Shown one piece after another: positions 33,192-45,299 of a DNA stretch of 64,000 nucleotides (positions within the stretch are counted from its first letter, which is position 1; each line of letters begins with the position of its first letter). Where the stretch lies: contig JARGXX010000027.1 in the NCBI GenBank assembly GCA_030374765.1, positions 1,054,001 through 1,118,000 of the forward strand, given 5' to 3'. The notes under the pieces are model-generated. The model searched no databases and was not told the origin of the DNA. It saw only the letters and a program-made list of their open reading frames with translations. A program made the translations under genes and the position numbers. Origin of the DNA: Agarophyton chilense (taxonomy: Eukaryota > Rhodophyta > Florideophyceae > Gracilariales > Gracilariaceae).

Positions 33192-35359
33192 TTAATTTCC
33201 CGATGACGCTGATTTCTCATTCGCCACATCGGCGAATTTCTGTACTTCTGGGGCTGAACCCTTTGATTTTTCAGAGTTCTGAGCTCTCGCATGAATTCTG
33301 CGTACCATATCCGCAAGTCCCCAAGTTTTGGCCTTCCCATATGATTGTCTCAGTACACGGGTTCGTTCTGGGTCCGGGAGAGCTTCAAAGTTCGAGACAA
33401 CTCGATGTACCTGTGTAAAGGGCAAAGTGCACTCTGATGACAAATGATGTCTACCATAGCACCCATAACATATCAGGCCGTCTCTGTTCAACCTCAGCTG
33501 TGGGTGTTCTGTACCACGGGTATCCACCCAATCAGGCTTCTGAGAAGAAAATCCATCCGCCGGCGCAACCATCGGACTCCTTCTGTAAGGATAACGGCGT
33601 GGCTTCATCACCAATATGTCATCTTCCACATGGGAATCAGTTGACGGCAAATCTGTAGTAGGCACTGATCCCTCTGGATCATCCAGATAATTAACTGCGT
33701 CTTCTCAAGTATAGATGGCATCATGAGGCGTAAAAGTCGAAACGCGTGATTCCTCTGGCGACTCCAGATGCAAAACCTTGCCTCGCTTGATAGGGCGTTT
33801 TTTATCCCTGTTAGCAACGGGGTACGCCCCTAGACGACGTATTTCACCTCCGCGACGAGCGCGAACGACTTCACCTTCAGCCTGTGCATACTGCACAAAT
33901 TCCAGAAAATTGATTCTCGAGTGCTTCTACCGATGACGGGCTACCAATGACTTGATAGTCGGTTCGAGTCCATCGACAAAAGGTGTCATCTTCTCGTCCG
34001 TAGAATGGAAATTTGCACAGCGTGTAGCTGCATTATTCAGGCTTGAGCTGTACACAACCTCCTTTCTCAAGGCTTCTGGGTAATATCTCTGAGATTTATA
34101 ATAGCTTCACGAATCGCATTAGACGTTGCGTAACTACGCAGCAAGTACGGCACGGTTTCGGTCCAACTGGTGACTCCACCTTCTTCGACGGTAAGTGAAG
34201 CACTCACGGCACGGTATTGCTCCAATGCAAATCAAACCAGTAAGTGTGGAAGTGCCACGAATGCTTGAGCTTCACTCATCCCGAGCGTGTCGGCTTTGAC
34301 TACAAAGCGATTGAGAAATTCAAATATAAGAATGAGATCCTTTTCAGAAAAACTAAGACCATCGAGGCCAATCTTCAAACGCTTAATTTGATCTCTCACT
34401 TTAGCAGTCTCGCGACCTGTTCGCTTCCCCTTTCGGACCTTGAGCAGATAAACAGGATAATTCGTAATCTTTCTGTAAAGCGGGTTCGTACACGAAAGCG
34501 GTTTCATATTCTTGTAGGGCGGTCCCTTCTTGCGGGACAGTAGTGAGCTACCAATTCTTTTCTTTCTCGAACGGCGAGTGTCCTCCTCGCCCGAGGTATC
34601 TTCAGAAGATGAACTTCCATTTTCGGGATCGTCCGTATCCGAACTATCAAAATCCGTATAATCGGAATCATCTCCATCTCCACCGGTGTCATGTATTCTT
34701 GTGAGTTTTCTCGATTTAGAGCGTCCTGAAGATAATTTCTGCACCTTTGACTTCTTCGAATATATCTTGCGCGATTGCGCATTAGCAACGATGAGTCCCA
34801 CCTCCTGTACTTCCGGGTGCTGAATTTGCAACGGTACATTCACCACAGTCTCCAATCGCTCTAAGCGAGGGTTTACACGTGAGAGGAACTCCTCAACAGA
34901 AACCGGTATAGCTGGTAAGGCCCCTATGGCATTTCCTTGCGCTTCTAGCAATTGATTTAGATCTTCTTAAATTGTCCGAACAGTCTCGGCCATCCGATTC
35001 GTTTCTATATTTAGATTCTCCAGAGCCCTGAGCTCTCTTTTTAACGTCTCTAATGACGATTTTAACAAGTTAAATTTACCTTCTACCTCTTCCAGACGGA
35101 ACTTCTGCGTGGAAGATTCTGCACAGAGTTGCTGTATTTCAGCTCAAAAGGCTACACCTTCCGTGATATCACGTTTAGATGAGACAGTAGACTCGAGAGC
35201 GATCGTCGTCGGAACTTCCCAAGGTGCAACTGCGCTTCCTGTCGATTTCGACTTCTTCTTTGCCTGACGATATAGGCCGTTGCCAGCCTCTGTACAGGTG
35301 GCTAAGCGGGGTGCCGCGGACTCACTCCTATCCGAACCCGGTCGGCTTCTTGTCTTCAT
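33192..35359 (-). pseudogene. gag: gag of Gypsy B (broken)
   Basis: Begins MKTRSR at 35359 and is interrupted by stops or shifts near 35144, 34960, 34225, 33900 and 33700. It contains a Ser/Asp-rich linker running without break into the capsid-like region (34951-34232), which shows that gag is a single frame in the ancestor. The zinc knuckle CYGCYGRHHLSSEC lies near 33450. It is homologous to gag of element A over its full length. Confidence 0.85.
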
Positions 35360-35812
35360 CGCGGCAAATTATCACTGGGAATCCACATAACAAATGCGAA
35401 CGACGCAAACACAATTTATCAATGAAAAGAATATATATCGCGATCGATACAACCAATACCGACAACTATAGAAACTTCTAGCAAACAGAACCAACAAACT
35501 GTGAAGATTCATGACTAATGTTCGGGTTGACGGACGAACGTGGCGAACGTTTAGATCCGGTTCCAAATGTCTTCTGACAATGTAGACTACGTGATGGCGA
35601 TTCAAGGTTCAGCTCACTGATCTCAGTACAATGCACGGAAATTCAGCGAGGATCATTCGAAGGTGCGAAACAGGATATTTCTGGTCCAAGCCACCAATAT
35701 CCCACACACAGGTGTACTTCCTTCTAAGTCGGGAGACCCGTTTATGTGGAATTCCACTGATTACTGTAGAGGTCTCTGTACATTGGGTATCCACAGAAAT
35801 AGACTCGGTAAG

Positions 35813-36914
35813 GTCCGTCAGAAATCTGTGACAGCTTGTGCCGTTTTTCCTTTTCAGGATTGTAGTGTTCCTTACGTACGAACACGAAATCGTTAATCGC
35901 TATCTGACGAAAAGGCTTGCGGAATCGATTATCGAAATTACGCTTATAAGCGGCTTGGGCCTTGTTCATTGCTTTCTGGGCAATTGGCAACATTATTTTC
36001 AACCATTACTTCCAGGATTCTCGATATAACTTCGGTGAGGGGAACTCGGAGAGCGTCGGTTGAGCCTGAATAGCCACTGGTGTTGGGGTGCTAGATAATA
36101 CCAACTCAAATGGTGACAGTGATGTAACCCGATGCACCTGGGTGTCGTTTGCATACGTTACCACGTCGGAGTACAAATCCCAATGCTTGGGGTGATCCGC
36201 CACGTGGAATCGTAACGATTTCAGAAATGTACGGTTAAACCGTTCTACCTGTCCATTTGTTTGAGGATGGTAGGTTGTAGTAAACAGGTTCCTTATTTCG
36301 ATTACTCGACACACGTCTTGAAAGAACTTTGAGGTAGACTGTGAGCCATTATCTGAGATCAGATGTATGGGTGGACCGTAGACGAAGATCCAGTGAGTTA
36401 CAAAGGCCTGTGTCACAGTACAAGCTCTAATCCGTTTAAGCGGTACTGTCCTGACGAGCTTTGAAAAGCGGTCTTTCGTCACCAACAGATATCGATTTTC
36501 TCGATGAGACCTGATTAGTTCACCTAGAAGGTCGATAGCCACGAATTCCAAGGGCGCCCGTGCGGAAAATAGCTTGAACTTTTTGGAGTGTTTACGTAAC
36601 TTCACGTCATTTTTCGCGAACTCCGTACAAAAACGGCGTACTGCATAACAGTTAAAAGCCATAGCAGGCCAGTAGAATTTACTTCTAAGGGTCAAGTACA
36701 CTTTTCTTCCTCCAGGATGGGAACTCAACTTCTAGTAGTATGAAAGATGGAGTACCCTTTGCTGTAAGGAATGGAGAACCACAAGTTGGGAGTTAGATTC
36801 GAAAATTGGAGCCAGATATCCCTGGTCGTCTATCCCAAAAGGAATTGTTGCTCCTCCATTGAGGCGAGAACGTATCTGTGTACAGAAAGGATCCATTTGT
36901 TGTTCTCGGATCAT
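35813..36914 (-). pseudogene. Integrase of Gypsy C
   Basis: The frame 36914-36006 has one stop at 36732 and a shift near 36003. The zinc-binding N-domain is altered (LSSHPGG...RRFCTEFAKN). The catalytic core is complete: first Asp in VAIDLLGEL, second in LISDNGSQS, Glu in NGQVERFNRTF. The C-terminal part (36002-35813) reads KRHKLSQISDGPYRV. It is the best preserved integrase in the window but lacks the rest of an element. Confidence 0.85.
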
Positions 36915-37094
36915 CTCTTCAGGAGTTATTGGTACGAATGAACCCGTTAGGGGTTTCGAAGGTTCGGCATCCAGTATATCTTCATGTGAAGCAGCGATGA
37001 TAACGGTTGAGCCCTGTAAGCCACCGGGCCCTGAGGTATCTTACAGGCGACACGTGGACGGGTCGACCTCAGGTGGACTCATGTAGACTACTAA

Positions 37095-37410
37095 TTTTTT
37101 TTTACTTAGTGTAATAGATTAGCATTACAGTGCCAGGGATATCCCAGCGCCTCGCCAGTACTATTTACTTGGCTCGAGTGACGCTTCTCCCTTAGAGTAA
37201 GGTAGGCACCGTTAAGATACTAAATATTCCCCTTTGGTATATTAATTCCACCAATTGGTCTTCAGGCCATCGTTTCCGTAGCTCAAACCTGTAGGACTAG
37301 GCAGTAAACGCCAGCCCATCGCACCAAGTACTCTGGGAGTGCCGCCGTTAAGGAATCGAATCTTACGACCCGCTCTACCACGCTACCACCGGCCGAGACC
37401 CGTAAGCTGA
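37095..37410 (-). repeat. SINE-like insertion with tRNA-type promoter boxes inside Gypsy C
   Basis: On the minus strand an A-box-like TGGTAGCGTGGTAGAGCG (37388-37371) and a B-box-like GATTCGATTCC (37362-37352) precede about 250 bases of unrelated sequence. It ends in a run of nine A (37103-37095). It sits where element C should read from RNase H into the integrase spacer. The A-to-B spacing is about 20 bases shorter than in a tRNA, so the head is truncated or the match is partial. No clear target duplication was seen. Confidence 0.45.
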
Positions 37411-37697
37411 CACACCAGTCATTGAGTTACACGTCACACACGTCATCCGGTGTTATTTCGGCGCTTCCATCAGTTTCTCCCACTGCAAGGCAGGGAATCT
37501 CGAGATCTTCGATAGGTTCTGTCTCCGCAGATGTTCCCAACCGGGATAACACATCTGCTTGCGTATTTGGTTTACCTTTTTTGTAAAGAATATCGAAGTT
37601 AAACTCCGCCAATCAGAGGCGGCAAGGCATGAGGCATCCTGAGGGTTCGGTTATTTCCATAAGCCAACAGAAGGGCGAATGGTCTAATCCCTAATGG

Positions 37698-38173
37698 AGA
37701 AATACCTCTCGGGTGTTCGAGTACCGCCCTTGCGAAGAGAGGTAACTCAGCGAATGAGCCTTCCTGCCACCAATGTGTGGGTGTAGGACCACGGTGGTTC
37801 AAACAATACCTAAGAAGGTGATGAAACCAGGAAAAGGGGAAGAATCAAAGGTGGATCCAAGGACAAGGATACTCCGTTGATAACGGCAAAGTGTAGGGCG
37901 AACGTTTAGGGCGAAATGGGACGCACGACCAAGCGTACAGACCTATGAAAGGGGTATCAACACTGGATAAGCGAGACAAAGACGGGTAAAAACAACTCTA
38001 TACAGGGGCTGTGTACTGTCCTAACCACAGGAAAGCCAACAAAAGAAAGAAACACACCAATGACAATGGTACAGTGACGTCTGAGCTTCCCGAGGGGAAA
38101 GATTAGCCTAACCGGTCACAGTTCTTCCAGTTAAGAGATGGAGACTCGCGTAGGCGAAATAATCTAGAGCCAA
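37698..38173 (-). repeat. Dispersed repeat, copy 2
   Basis: Aligns along its length with 16561-17034. The shared minus-strand ORF reads THWWQEGSFAELPLFARAVL here. It ends near 37698 and runs straight into Gypsy C RNase H, which marks a rearrangement junction. Confidence 0.65.
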
Positions 38174-38417
38174 TCATTCGGTTACCATTTCCGTGGTGGT
38201 AGCGATGGCGGTGAAGCCATTGCTGAACTCTATTGTAGAGCGTGATCTACACGTGTAGACTATAGTAGTGCAAACCAACCCTGGTCCATACACGTATCAT
38301 GTGTGTAACCCCAGCCTTGCACGTCCATCCGTTCACTACGGTTCTACTGTATAGACTTAAATAACATACTTTCTAAGGTGTCTAAAATACTGAAAACTAG
38401 TATTACTCATAAATAAC

Positions 38418-38963
38418 GTGACGTGGTCCGCGATATATCTGATGCCATATGAATGGTGCCCCGACGAGTTATACGCGCACGCGTTGCTTTACAATTTGAA
38501 CGGATCTTACGCATGGAAAAGGACGGGAGCTCATCCGCATCCTGCGACACTTCACTATGCACAGCGACGACGCAAATATGGGGTTCGGTGGGACAATGGG
38601 TTACGACTCGGTCGCTGATTGGCCGGATTTGTGGGTCAGCCAGGTTTTATGGACAAAACGTACCGCCTCGCAGGCATTGCATTACGAGAGCTGCAGGCGA
38701 TGCACCTTCTCTTAGGGGGCTCGTTCGCGGGCTATCTCACACAGCCCTCCGTTCGCCGCGAGCTCCTGCATGACAACAACGCTGCCATGGTCTACATCTT
38801 AAGCGAAATGGTTTCAGCGTCACAAGTCAAGGTGGTGGAATTGTGTCGCCCCCAGAAGCTTCTTATTATACTCAAAACATTGTTTAAGGCCTGCTGGACC
38901 CTGTTTACGGTGATATGCTACGATGACGTGCTATCTCGGGCTTGCGATCTCGAGCAATTCTAA
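38418..38963 (+). pseudogene. Retroelement RNase H-like fragment (DIRS-type resemblance)
   Basis: Frame 38418-38963 (one TGA at 38616) contains the pattern of a retroelement RNase H: VRWDNG, then IALRELQAMHLLLGG, LLHDNNAAMVYILSEMVSAS and DVLSR. The ELxA and DNxAxVxYL spacing followed by a terminal LSR resembles the RNase H of DIRS-like or related tyrosine-recombinase elements rather than Gypsy or Copia. No reverse transcriptase or recombinase is visible next to it, so it is an isolated fragment. Confidence 0.5.
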
Positions 38964-40999
38964 ACGCTTCCATCAGAGACTGTGAACGCTTTTTTGTCTT
39001 TTTCCTAGCAGGCTTTACCATTGCAAGAATTATGACTACTGTGATGTGATTTTAGTGTTAAGTACCGTTTTGGGAGCGTTTAATGTTTTATGGTACAAAA
39101 GTTTGTTTACACTCTAGGTGTGGTACTTTGTCAAGAATGTTGTTAAACCAAGTTTGAGGTGATTGAGAAGCCATTGTTGGGGAGGAGGTGGGGGACAGGG
39201 AAATGCCCTGCTTTTCAGAAAATTTTGAAGATATGGTTTGGGCTTGGTTGCACGGAAAAGTCGCCCAGAACTCTTCTTCAGTTGTGGTAGCAACTGTTCA
39301 ACGCAAACAGGAAACGGGGAAGGCTTTTTATTTGCGAGTATGTGCTCCCGCGAAAAAAGCTATCCACATCTGTAGCATGTTCCGATTCTACACTGAACAT
39401 GGACAGTACGAGGGGAAATTGAGAAAGGTTGATCTACATAGTGAACGACAGTCCCTGTGCTTTCCTTTTCATACCCCTTCGTGTAGAGACGCCCTTAAGA
39501 CCGGGTAAAAGGGAATATACACGACGTATAAATCGTATCAGAGTGAAAAATCTGACCAATAACAATAGCGTAACCGATTCACGCAGCGTAAAATGCGCCG
39601 TGTTACCAATACAAAGCGCACTTCCGGACACATCTTTCGGACGCGAATAGAATCGTCTTCTCAGCCTTTTGCGCCAATCATCTCTGGTTTCCATTTCAAA
39701 CTTCCAACCCACGAGTAGTCTTGCACCGAGTCAAGGCGCTTTCGCGCTCTTTGGGTTCACAATTTCAAACAGAATGATCTCACACAAACTCTTATTATTC
39801 TATTTCGACGAAGGTACCAACACGATCTTCAGCAATGGTTTTTAGAGCGCAGATAACCGCCCTTTTCCCGTTTTCTCAGAAGCTATAGTCCTCAACTATC
39901 TTTCATAAAGCGCTAAAGCCTTTAATATACAAAGTATACGTATGAAGTACCTCTCTAAAAACAAATTAATGGCGGTTAGCACTTTCAATTATTCTACATG
40001 CTTTTTCCTTTGCCTAAAAATGTCTAGTTCTTGTGATCTGTTTCACGAAACTGTGTTCTTGTTGCGAAGAAAGGAAGCTGTTAGAAATAATATTTACAGT
40101 TTTTTGCTCCTGTTTCTCATGCATTCTGTCTGTTCTCTTCCTTTGTCTCGATAATTCCTCGGCAGAAAAGCGTTTCCATTTTCCCCGCTTTTGTGAGTGA
40201 AGAATGGTAGACTGTATCATAGCCTTTTTGACCAAATGGTCACCAAAAGTGAAGGTAGTCTTTGATTACCGGCCCCCAGGCAGGTGAGGGCTTTAAAGAT
40301 TTAATACGAGAGACAGAGGGTAATGTGCCCTCTGAGATAACCTTCTCCACTTAGGTAAGAAAATACTGGACTCTCGGCAAGGCGAGTGTACCTACACTAG
40401 CCACGAGGCGATGAATTCGGTTTTATTCTGCCTTTCTTTATGGCAATTTGACGTAGTTACTTATCTCTGCCTCAACATATTCTATAAAAAGGCTTTGCAG
40501 CTCTTCTTTCCCTTCGTTCGTCTATCCCGTCTTTGATTCTAGCACATCAATACAAAAGAATCCGTTCTTTCTTCGAATATTGGAAACGATTTCCATGTTA
40601 CATTAGTCGGTACACATTTCCCAGCAAGCCTGAAACATATCACCCAGCGGCACGAACTCAGACCGAACCAACTCGAATCGGGGCTAAGGCCTTACTTCTT
40701 TTGTGTTCTCCTTTGCGCAACGTACAATGTCGCGACAAGGAAATAACACTGTCACGTTCTTCCTACAACTACATCGACTTTCGAGGCTTTGGTACGCATC
40801 TGTCCCGCTCGTATTCAATTTGGATTCGAACAGAACAAGTTTAGGCGTTAATGGTTTGAGCTTTTGTGGAGAGTTTTTTTGGAAACGCCTTAGTTCGGCA
40901 GATGAGACCAAAGGCTTTCTCCGGACCAACCGAAAGCGAGCTTCGATACCTATGTAGCTGTTATGAAGGTTCAACTCTGGTATTCGACGGAATCCAGAT
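38964..40999. other. No supported gene
   Basis: Open frames such as 39188-39508 (+), 39434-39712 (-) and 40533-40844 (+) have no recognisable content. Frame 40974-40684 (minus) could be the tail of MULE copy 2 but has no counterpart in copy 1 inside this window. Confidence 0.4.
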
Positions 41000-41089
41000 C
41001 AACTGGAGAAGCACTGAGAACTTCCTAGGTTATTGAGAGCTCAACGGTGAGCTCCTCGAACTTGAGCTGGGACTAAATTGTATTCTCGC

Positions 41090-42299
41090 TTGAACCTGGT
41101 CTAGTACAGCGGATATCTATTACCTTGGAAAAGGACCCTTCTAGGCACCTTTGCGTCACTGCAACAAGCCACTTCCACTTTTGGTTTGTGTCGATAGAGA
41201 TAGTTGAACCAGATTGGGCTTCGTTGAATGGAATATGTGAAGTATGTACGTTCGAATGCCTTTTTTCTTTCAGTAACGTTTGACATAGGCGTTGACCTTC
41301 GCAAATTGAAAATCTCCCGTCGCATATCATTACACCAAGCCATCCTTTTCATCTTTGCACAACATGACGTTACATTCTTTATCTGGTTTTGATTAAGATG
41401 CCATTCATCGAGAGAGATGAATTACGTATCGAAGACCTTCTTGGTCATATTTATGCAAGCGAAGCTTTAATACATTGTTACCATTTCCGGGTAGACTAGA
41501 ATTATGGAATTGGATCTTGTAAGGACTTGAACAAAATCGTCTTCAGTCTCCCCAGCAATGAAACCCATAAAGAACGTTAGCGTGAATCCGTCATTGGCCC
41601 TTCTATTGGTAGTGAACAAGGGGTATTCGAAGCGGTTTACAACCGCTTTGCAGTTCACAGAGATCCATGGGACTACACCATATTGTTTGTAGTTCTCTAT
41701 ATGTTCTCTGAAAAACCCAACAAGCCGACATAATTCGTTCTGCTCGATCAGAACTAAAAGAAGAACTTGTTCACATCGTCCTGTTTATTAAAACCGATGA
41801 GAGCTTCGCATAGTGTCATGCACTTCAGGTCTTTCAGATTTCTAATTGAACCTACACAAACGATTTGCTACTTTGCTGCCAAGGGACGGATGTTCCTTCT
41901 TGTATATGTCCTCCAGTTACCGGGACGTACCTCTGAAGAACAACTATATGGTATTCTTAATATGAAGATCTTCCGACCGCATCTAACACCGCATTATTTT
42001 GAAGGTCTGTAGGTAAAGCATGCGCCAGTGAAATGCGCGATGTACGACTTACAGCCCCCCTATTTGCTGTAAAACTGACCGTTTTCATGGTGAAAGAGAA
42101 GTACAACGGTCGGGGGTTTCGAATTTTACTTCTAGCACTTCAGTATTTCTTTCCGGAGAACCCGGTGGTCTCCAGCTGCAAAATTCGCACCCTTCTCTTC
42201 CTCTTTATCCCCGATAGAAACTATAGTGCAAAGGTAATAACCCATTCAGTCAGCAATGATGTGAACTTTTTTCGTAATACCGTGGCCATGAACGTCTAG
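41090..42299 (-). pseudogene. MULE transposase of copy 2
   Basis: Frame 41658-41467 reads VNRFEYPLFTTNRRANDGFT and GFIAGETEDDF, matching the copy 1 core. Frame 41352-41101 matches the downstream block (REIFNLRRS; PIWFNYLYRHKP; VPRRVLFQG). Upstream parts (42299-41700) are recognisable only piecewise, with frameshifts. The first catalytic Asp has been lost with the neighbouring change to NCKAV. Confidence 0.75.
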
Positions 42300-43802
42300 A
42301 GAAAAGCTCTGAAAGTATGCAATAACCGCTCCTTTGAAGCATGAATTGATATGGTCCTGATCGTTTTCATCGCCATCACTTTTGTCTTCACAACATATGT
42401 CTCCATTCCATCCACTGAGCTCCAGCTTGTTTCTAAACCTTCGGAGACCTTCTCCGCTTTCTCGATACCACCAACCCGAAATAAATCAAATGGTAAATCT
42501 TCCTATTCGTCTAAAAACAGGAAACGTTCGATGATGCTCATAGCTGTGTCCTCGATCCCAGCTTCATCAGTTCCCTCCTCATTCTTCATATCCCTTCCCG
42601 CCTATGAGGCCAGCATTGGGGTATTGTGCGAAATAGTGCATGTCGTGGAGCTCCTCAGAAGTGTTGAAGAGTCGCGGGAGTAGTAAACTACACGCGCATG
42701 TCTCGCATTTGTCTATCGTTTCCATATTCGCGCGAGAATTAGAAGCATGTTCATGTCCCCATTTTGTAGCCGTGTCTTCACTGATGTTTACAACGTCGTG
42801 TATTTCATTTTCTGTTCTTCCCACGTCTTCTACGTCTTTCTGTTTTACGTCATTTACGTCATTTACGTCATTTACGTCCTTCTGTCCAACGTCTCCTACT
42901 TCTACCGTCTCAATCAGTCCCTCACTCACGTTTCCTATTACATCAGATGCATCAAAACCCTGTTCTTGATACTGGAAAGGAGGACAATTACCGCCGTGCG
43001 TGAAGCCGCTCTCTATCAGACGAGTATCGGAAACTGATTCAATAGCAGGACTGACTTTATCTGTGGTAATTGAATTTGTGCGTCTTCGGGATACCTCACC
43101 CATCACGTCATAACCCATAACTTTGGAGAATGGAAAGTATTTCTTAAAACCGCACTTCTTCTGTAGAGAATTCCAGTCCATGAAGTGTTCCGGGAGGTTT
43201 TACTCCTTCTAATCGTTTTACATGGCGTATCGGGCTTCCATGGAGCTCTTAATTGTTTCAAAACGCTTATAGTTATCTCTGTTGCCGGTAGAGGAAGGTG
43301 GATGGTTATGTTTGAAGTCTTCGAACACATCTTACATCGTCGCATATCGGCATGGACCGAAGTGTATGCTTGACAGATATCGTATACGTGGCTTATGACT
43401 CGCTCATCTGAGCCATCCAGTCAGAGTTTGGTCCTTGCGCTTCCTCCGTCGCCGCACTAACCTGAAGTGATGCGCCACATGTTCATACTTTTCGCATCCT
43501 GCGATGAATTCAATCAAGTCAATGACATCACTAACTCGGCCTTTGAAGATGATCTCATCTTTAAGGACATGCATGAGCGAAAGAAGCGACGACACCCCGT
43601 GTGGATCCCTAATACAATTTGTTATACTATTGAATCCCGAATTGTGTGAACGGTTGCTTTCCTGTTCTCTTTCTACAATTCCTGCAACCTTCATATTACT
43701 TCCAGCATGGTTCTCATTGATTGACATCGCTTCCAGACATGCAGTGACAACGGATATGTCGACGTAATCCATCGAGATGGGTTGTAAAACGACATCAATC
43801 AC
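42300..43802 (-). pseudogene. Linker and zinc-finger region of MULE copy 2
   Basis: Frames 43802-43404 and 43181-42579 correspond to the middle of the copy 1 ORF: VAHHFRLVRRRRKRKDQTL matches the FLYVMHHFRLIRRKMRQSD region, and GYDVMGEVSRRR matches GCEVMGEVFRRS. A 9-bp tandem repeat (about 42842-42875) encodes VNDVNDVNDV. The two frames are separated by a decayed stretch near 43190-43400. Confidence 0.7.
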
Positions 43803-44079
43803 GTATTAGACATCCTCGAAGCTTTCCAAGTAACACAATTCTTGTTGAGATTTGAAACTTGGGCCGGAAAAAAGCCAGCTTTAAAATGCCATTTTTCCGT
43901 TCAGTGGATGCATTCATGTCGATAGACCTATCCTTACGGCTCATGCTCAGAATCTAGAACTATTCCTTCTATTCATAGTTATTAAGCCTCCCTTCATTGT
44001 GAGAATTGCACTTAAAACTTGCATTCTCTACATGTTTCGCTCTTTGCGCTCCATGCGGTTCATTGGCAATGGCGGCAGA

Positions 44080-44871
44080 TTAGCTTGGGTTCTGCTCTCC
44101 TTGCACTTCCTTTGCAGCTTCCGCCAAATGGCTTAGATCTTTCGGGTGAGTTCTTAAATTCCTAGTTCTGGCATCTATGAGAAATGATATATTATCTTCA
44201 TAGCTTTTCATGTTTTTTTCTTTTCGTGGCGAAGCACTACAATTCAACTTTATATCGGATCGTTTCAAAACGCTTTCGCGTGTCTTCTTTAACTTTCTTT
44301 CCTCTCCATACCATCTCCGACAAATTTCGGTCCTATGAAGCCTGTAACTTTTTACCATTGTTTCAGATATATCGAAAGTGTTATGAAACTCTGCCTCCAC
44401 AAAAACGTGAACAATCCTGCTTCTTACAGCGATTCATTTGTATCGATCTGAGATTGCAGCGCTAAAGTTCGTTTCGTATCTCCTTCTCGAGGCACTACCC
44501 CACTTAGCAGTAAACTTTGATGCAAAACATATAACACAAAAGCCTCAGCTGTAACTGCATTTCTGGAGGTATTTCTTATTTACATCTAACATGTAGTTTT
44601 CTCTTGAATGCACTGCTTTCGACTGGCAATAAAACCTCTACTATTAAACAGTTGTATTATACTATCAGGAAACTACCAGGAAAGGCTGCCCCGAAAAAAA
44701 ACTATGGGCTTCTCTTTGAGAAAAACTCAAAACACTCCAATTTTGACTCGGATGACATATTGAAACAATGAAAGTAAGAATATCTTTCTTCAAAACAGAC
44801 AAATTTAACTGTAAAAAACGCGAGAAATGTTCGACATTTTTATTACGTATTGTTACGATATTAAGCTGCAT
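44080..44871 (-). pseudogene. ULP1 protease remnant of MULE copy 2
   Basis: 44871-44665 reads PSQNWSVLSFSQ, where copy 1 has SNQHWGVLVGQ, so the catalytic His is Asn. The Asp position (FFGDS in copy 1) reads FFSGQP. Around 44580 the Gln/Cys region is shortened. 44400-44080 matches the segment after the protease (ISETMVKSYRLHRTEICRR). The domain is present but catalytically dead. Confidence 0.65.
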
Positions 44872-45270
44872 TTATAGACAAAACTCGCATATTTTGTTAA
44901 AGCGGTCTTAATATTATAAATAAACAGACTCATCTCGCTTTTTTGGCTTCATATCTCTTACAAAGAACTTTGTGAGATTGCTGCAAAGACATGATGCTTT
45001 TTTCAAGATTTTGACAAAAATGGGTTGTAGATTCTGTTTGTATGTCTCTAAGTTGTAAATATACGGTTTTTATCGTTTTGAACTTCAGTTCATAATTGAG
45101 AAGAGTCAAACAGCGTATTTTTTTAAGTTTCCCATACAAGAAGATCCAATAATGATAAGAATGATTAGTTTGGGAAAAGTGGAGGTGGATTACCGGAGGT
45201 TAGAGAGATCAGAACTAAAATTGTATCTAAATGATAATGATCTGTCGTGCTCGCATTTTTTTGTCAAAAG

Positions 45271-45284
45271 TTTGGGCGCCAAAA
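45271..45284. promoter_or_regulatory. E2F-like site at the head of MULE copy 2
   Basis: TTTGGGCGCCAAAA contains GGCGCCAAAA, a strong E2F/DP half-consensus. It occupies the same place relative to the MULE gene as the pair at 4411-4436. Confidence 0.35.
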
Positions 45285-45299
45285 TTTTCGAATTTTGGT

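Larger units (their letters stand above)
28000..35745 (-). mobile_element. Ty3/Gypsy chromodomain retrotransposon B, degenerate, LTRs not found
   Basis: The minus-strand order gag (35359-33192), protease, RT, RNase H, integrase and chromodomain is collinear with element A and shares its protein sequence across the whole length. The internal region starts with GTCTCCCGACTTAGAA (complement at 35722-35737), the same 16-mer that follows the 5' LTR of A. No matching LTR pair was found: the 5' side meets element C at about 35745-35812 and the 3' side ends near 28000 against the unrelated ORF. Unlike A it retains a full-length integrase core, but frameshifts and stops break gag and pol. Confidence 0.88.
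35813..37690 (-). mobile_element. Ty3/Gypsy fragment C (RNase H to integrase)
   Basis: A third, distinct Gypsy copy on the minus strand covers only the end of RNase H (37690-37427; LAEFNFDILYKKG) and integrase (36914-35813). It breaks off at GPYRV (35813), where the 60-bp shared block and element B begin. At its upstream side it is fused to the dispersed repeat at 37698-38173. A SINE-like insertion splits it at 37095-37410. Protein identity to A and B is moderate, so it is a different subfamily. Confidence 0.8.
41000..45290 (-). mobile_element. ULP1-MULE transposon, copy 2, heavily decayed
   Basis: The minus strand preserves the same order as copy 1: remnants of the ULP1 domain (44871-44080), the acidic linker (43181-42579), the segment GAVIAYFQSFSLD (about 42325), and the MULE transposase (about 42060-41090). 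Protein similarity to copy 1 can be followed through each part across many stops and shifts. Copy 2 has about 70 bases more than copy 1 between GYYL and the second zinc-finger segment. No terminal inverted repeats were identified. Confidence 0.75.

Noticed and set aside
33950-33985. tRNA gene suggested by GGTTCGAGTCC
   Set aside because: No cloverleaf around it and it lies inside gag of Gypsy B.
37340-37400. Functional tRNA gene on the minus strand
   Set aside because: A- and B-box-like parts are too close; no anticodon arm fits. Treated as a SINE-like head instead.
40350-40420. U1 snRNA-like 5' end (CTTACCT) on the minus strand
   Set aside because: Only the short splice-site-like match; no Sm site or stem-loops fit.
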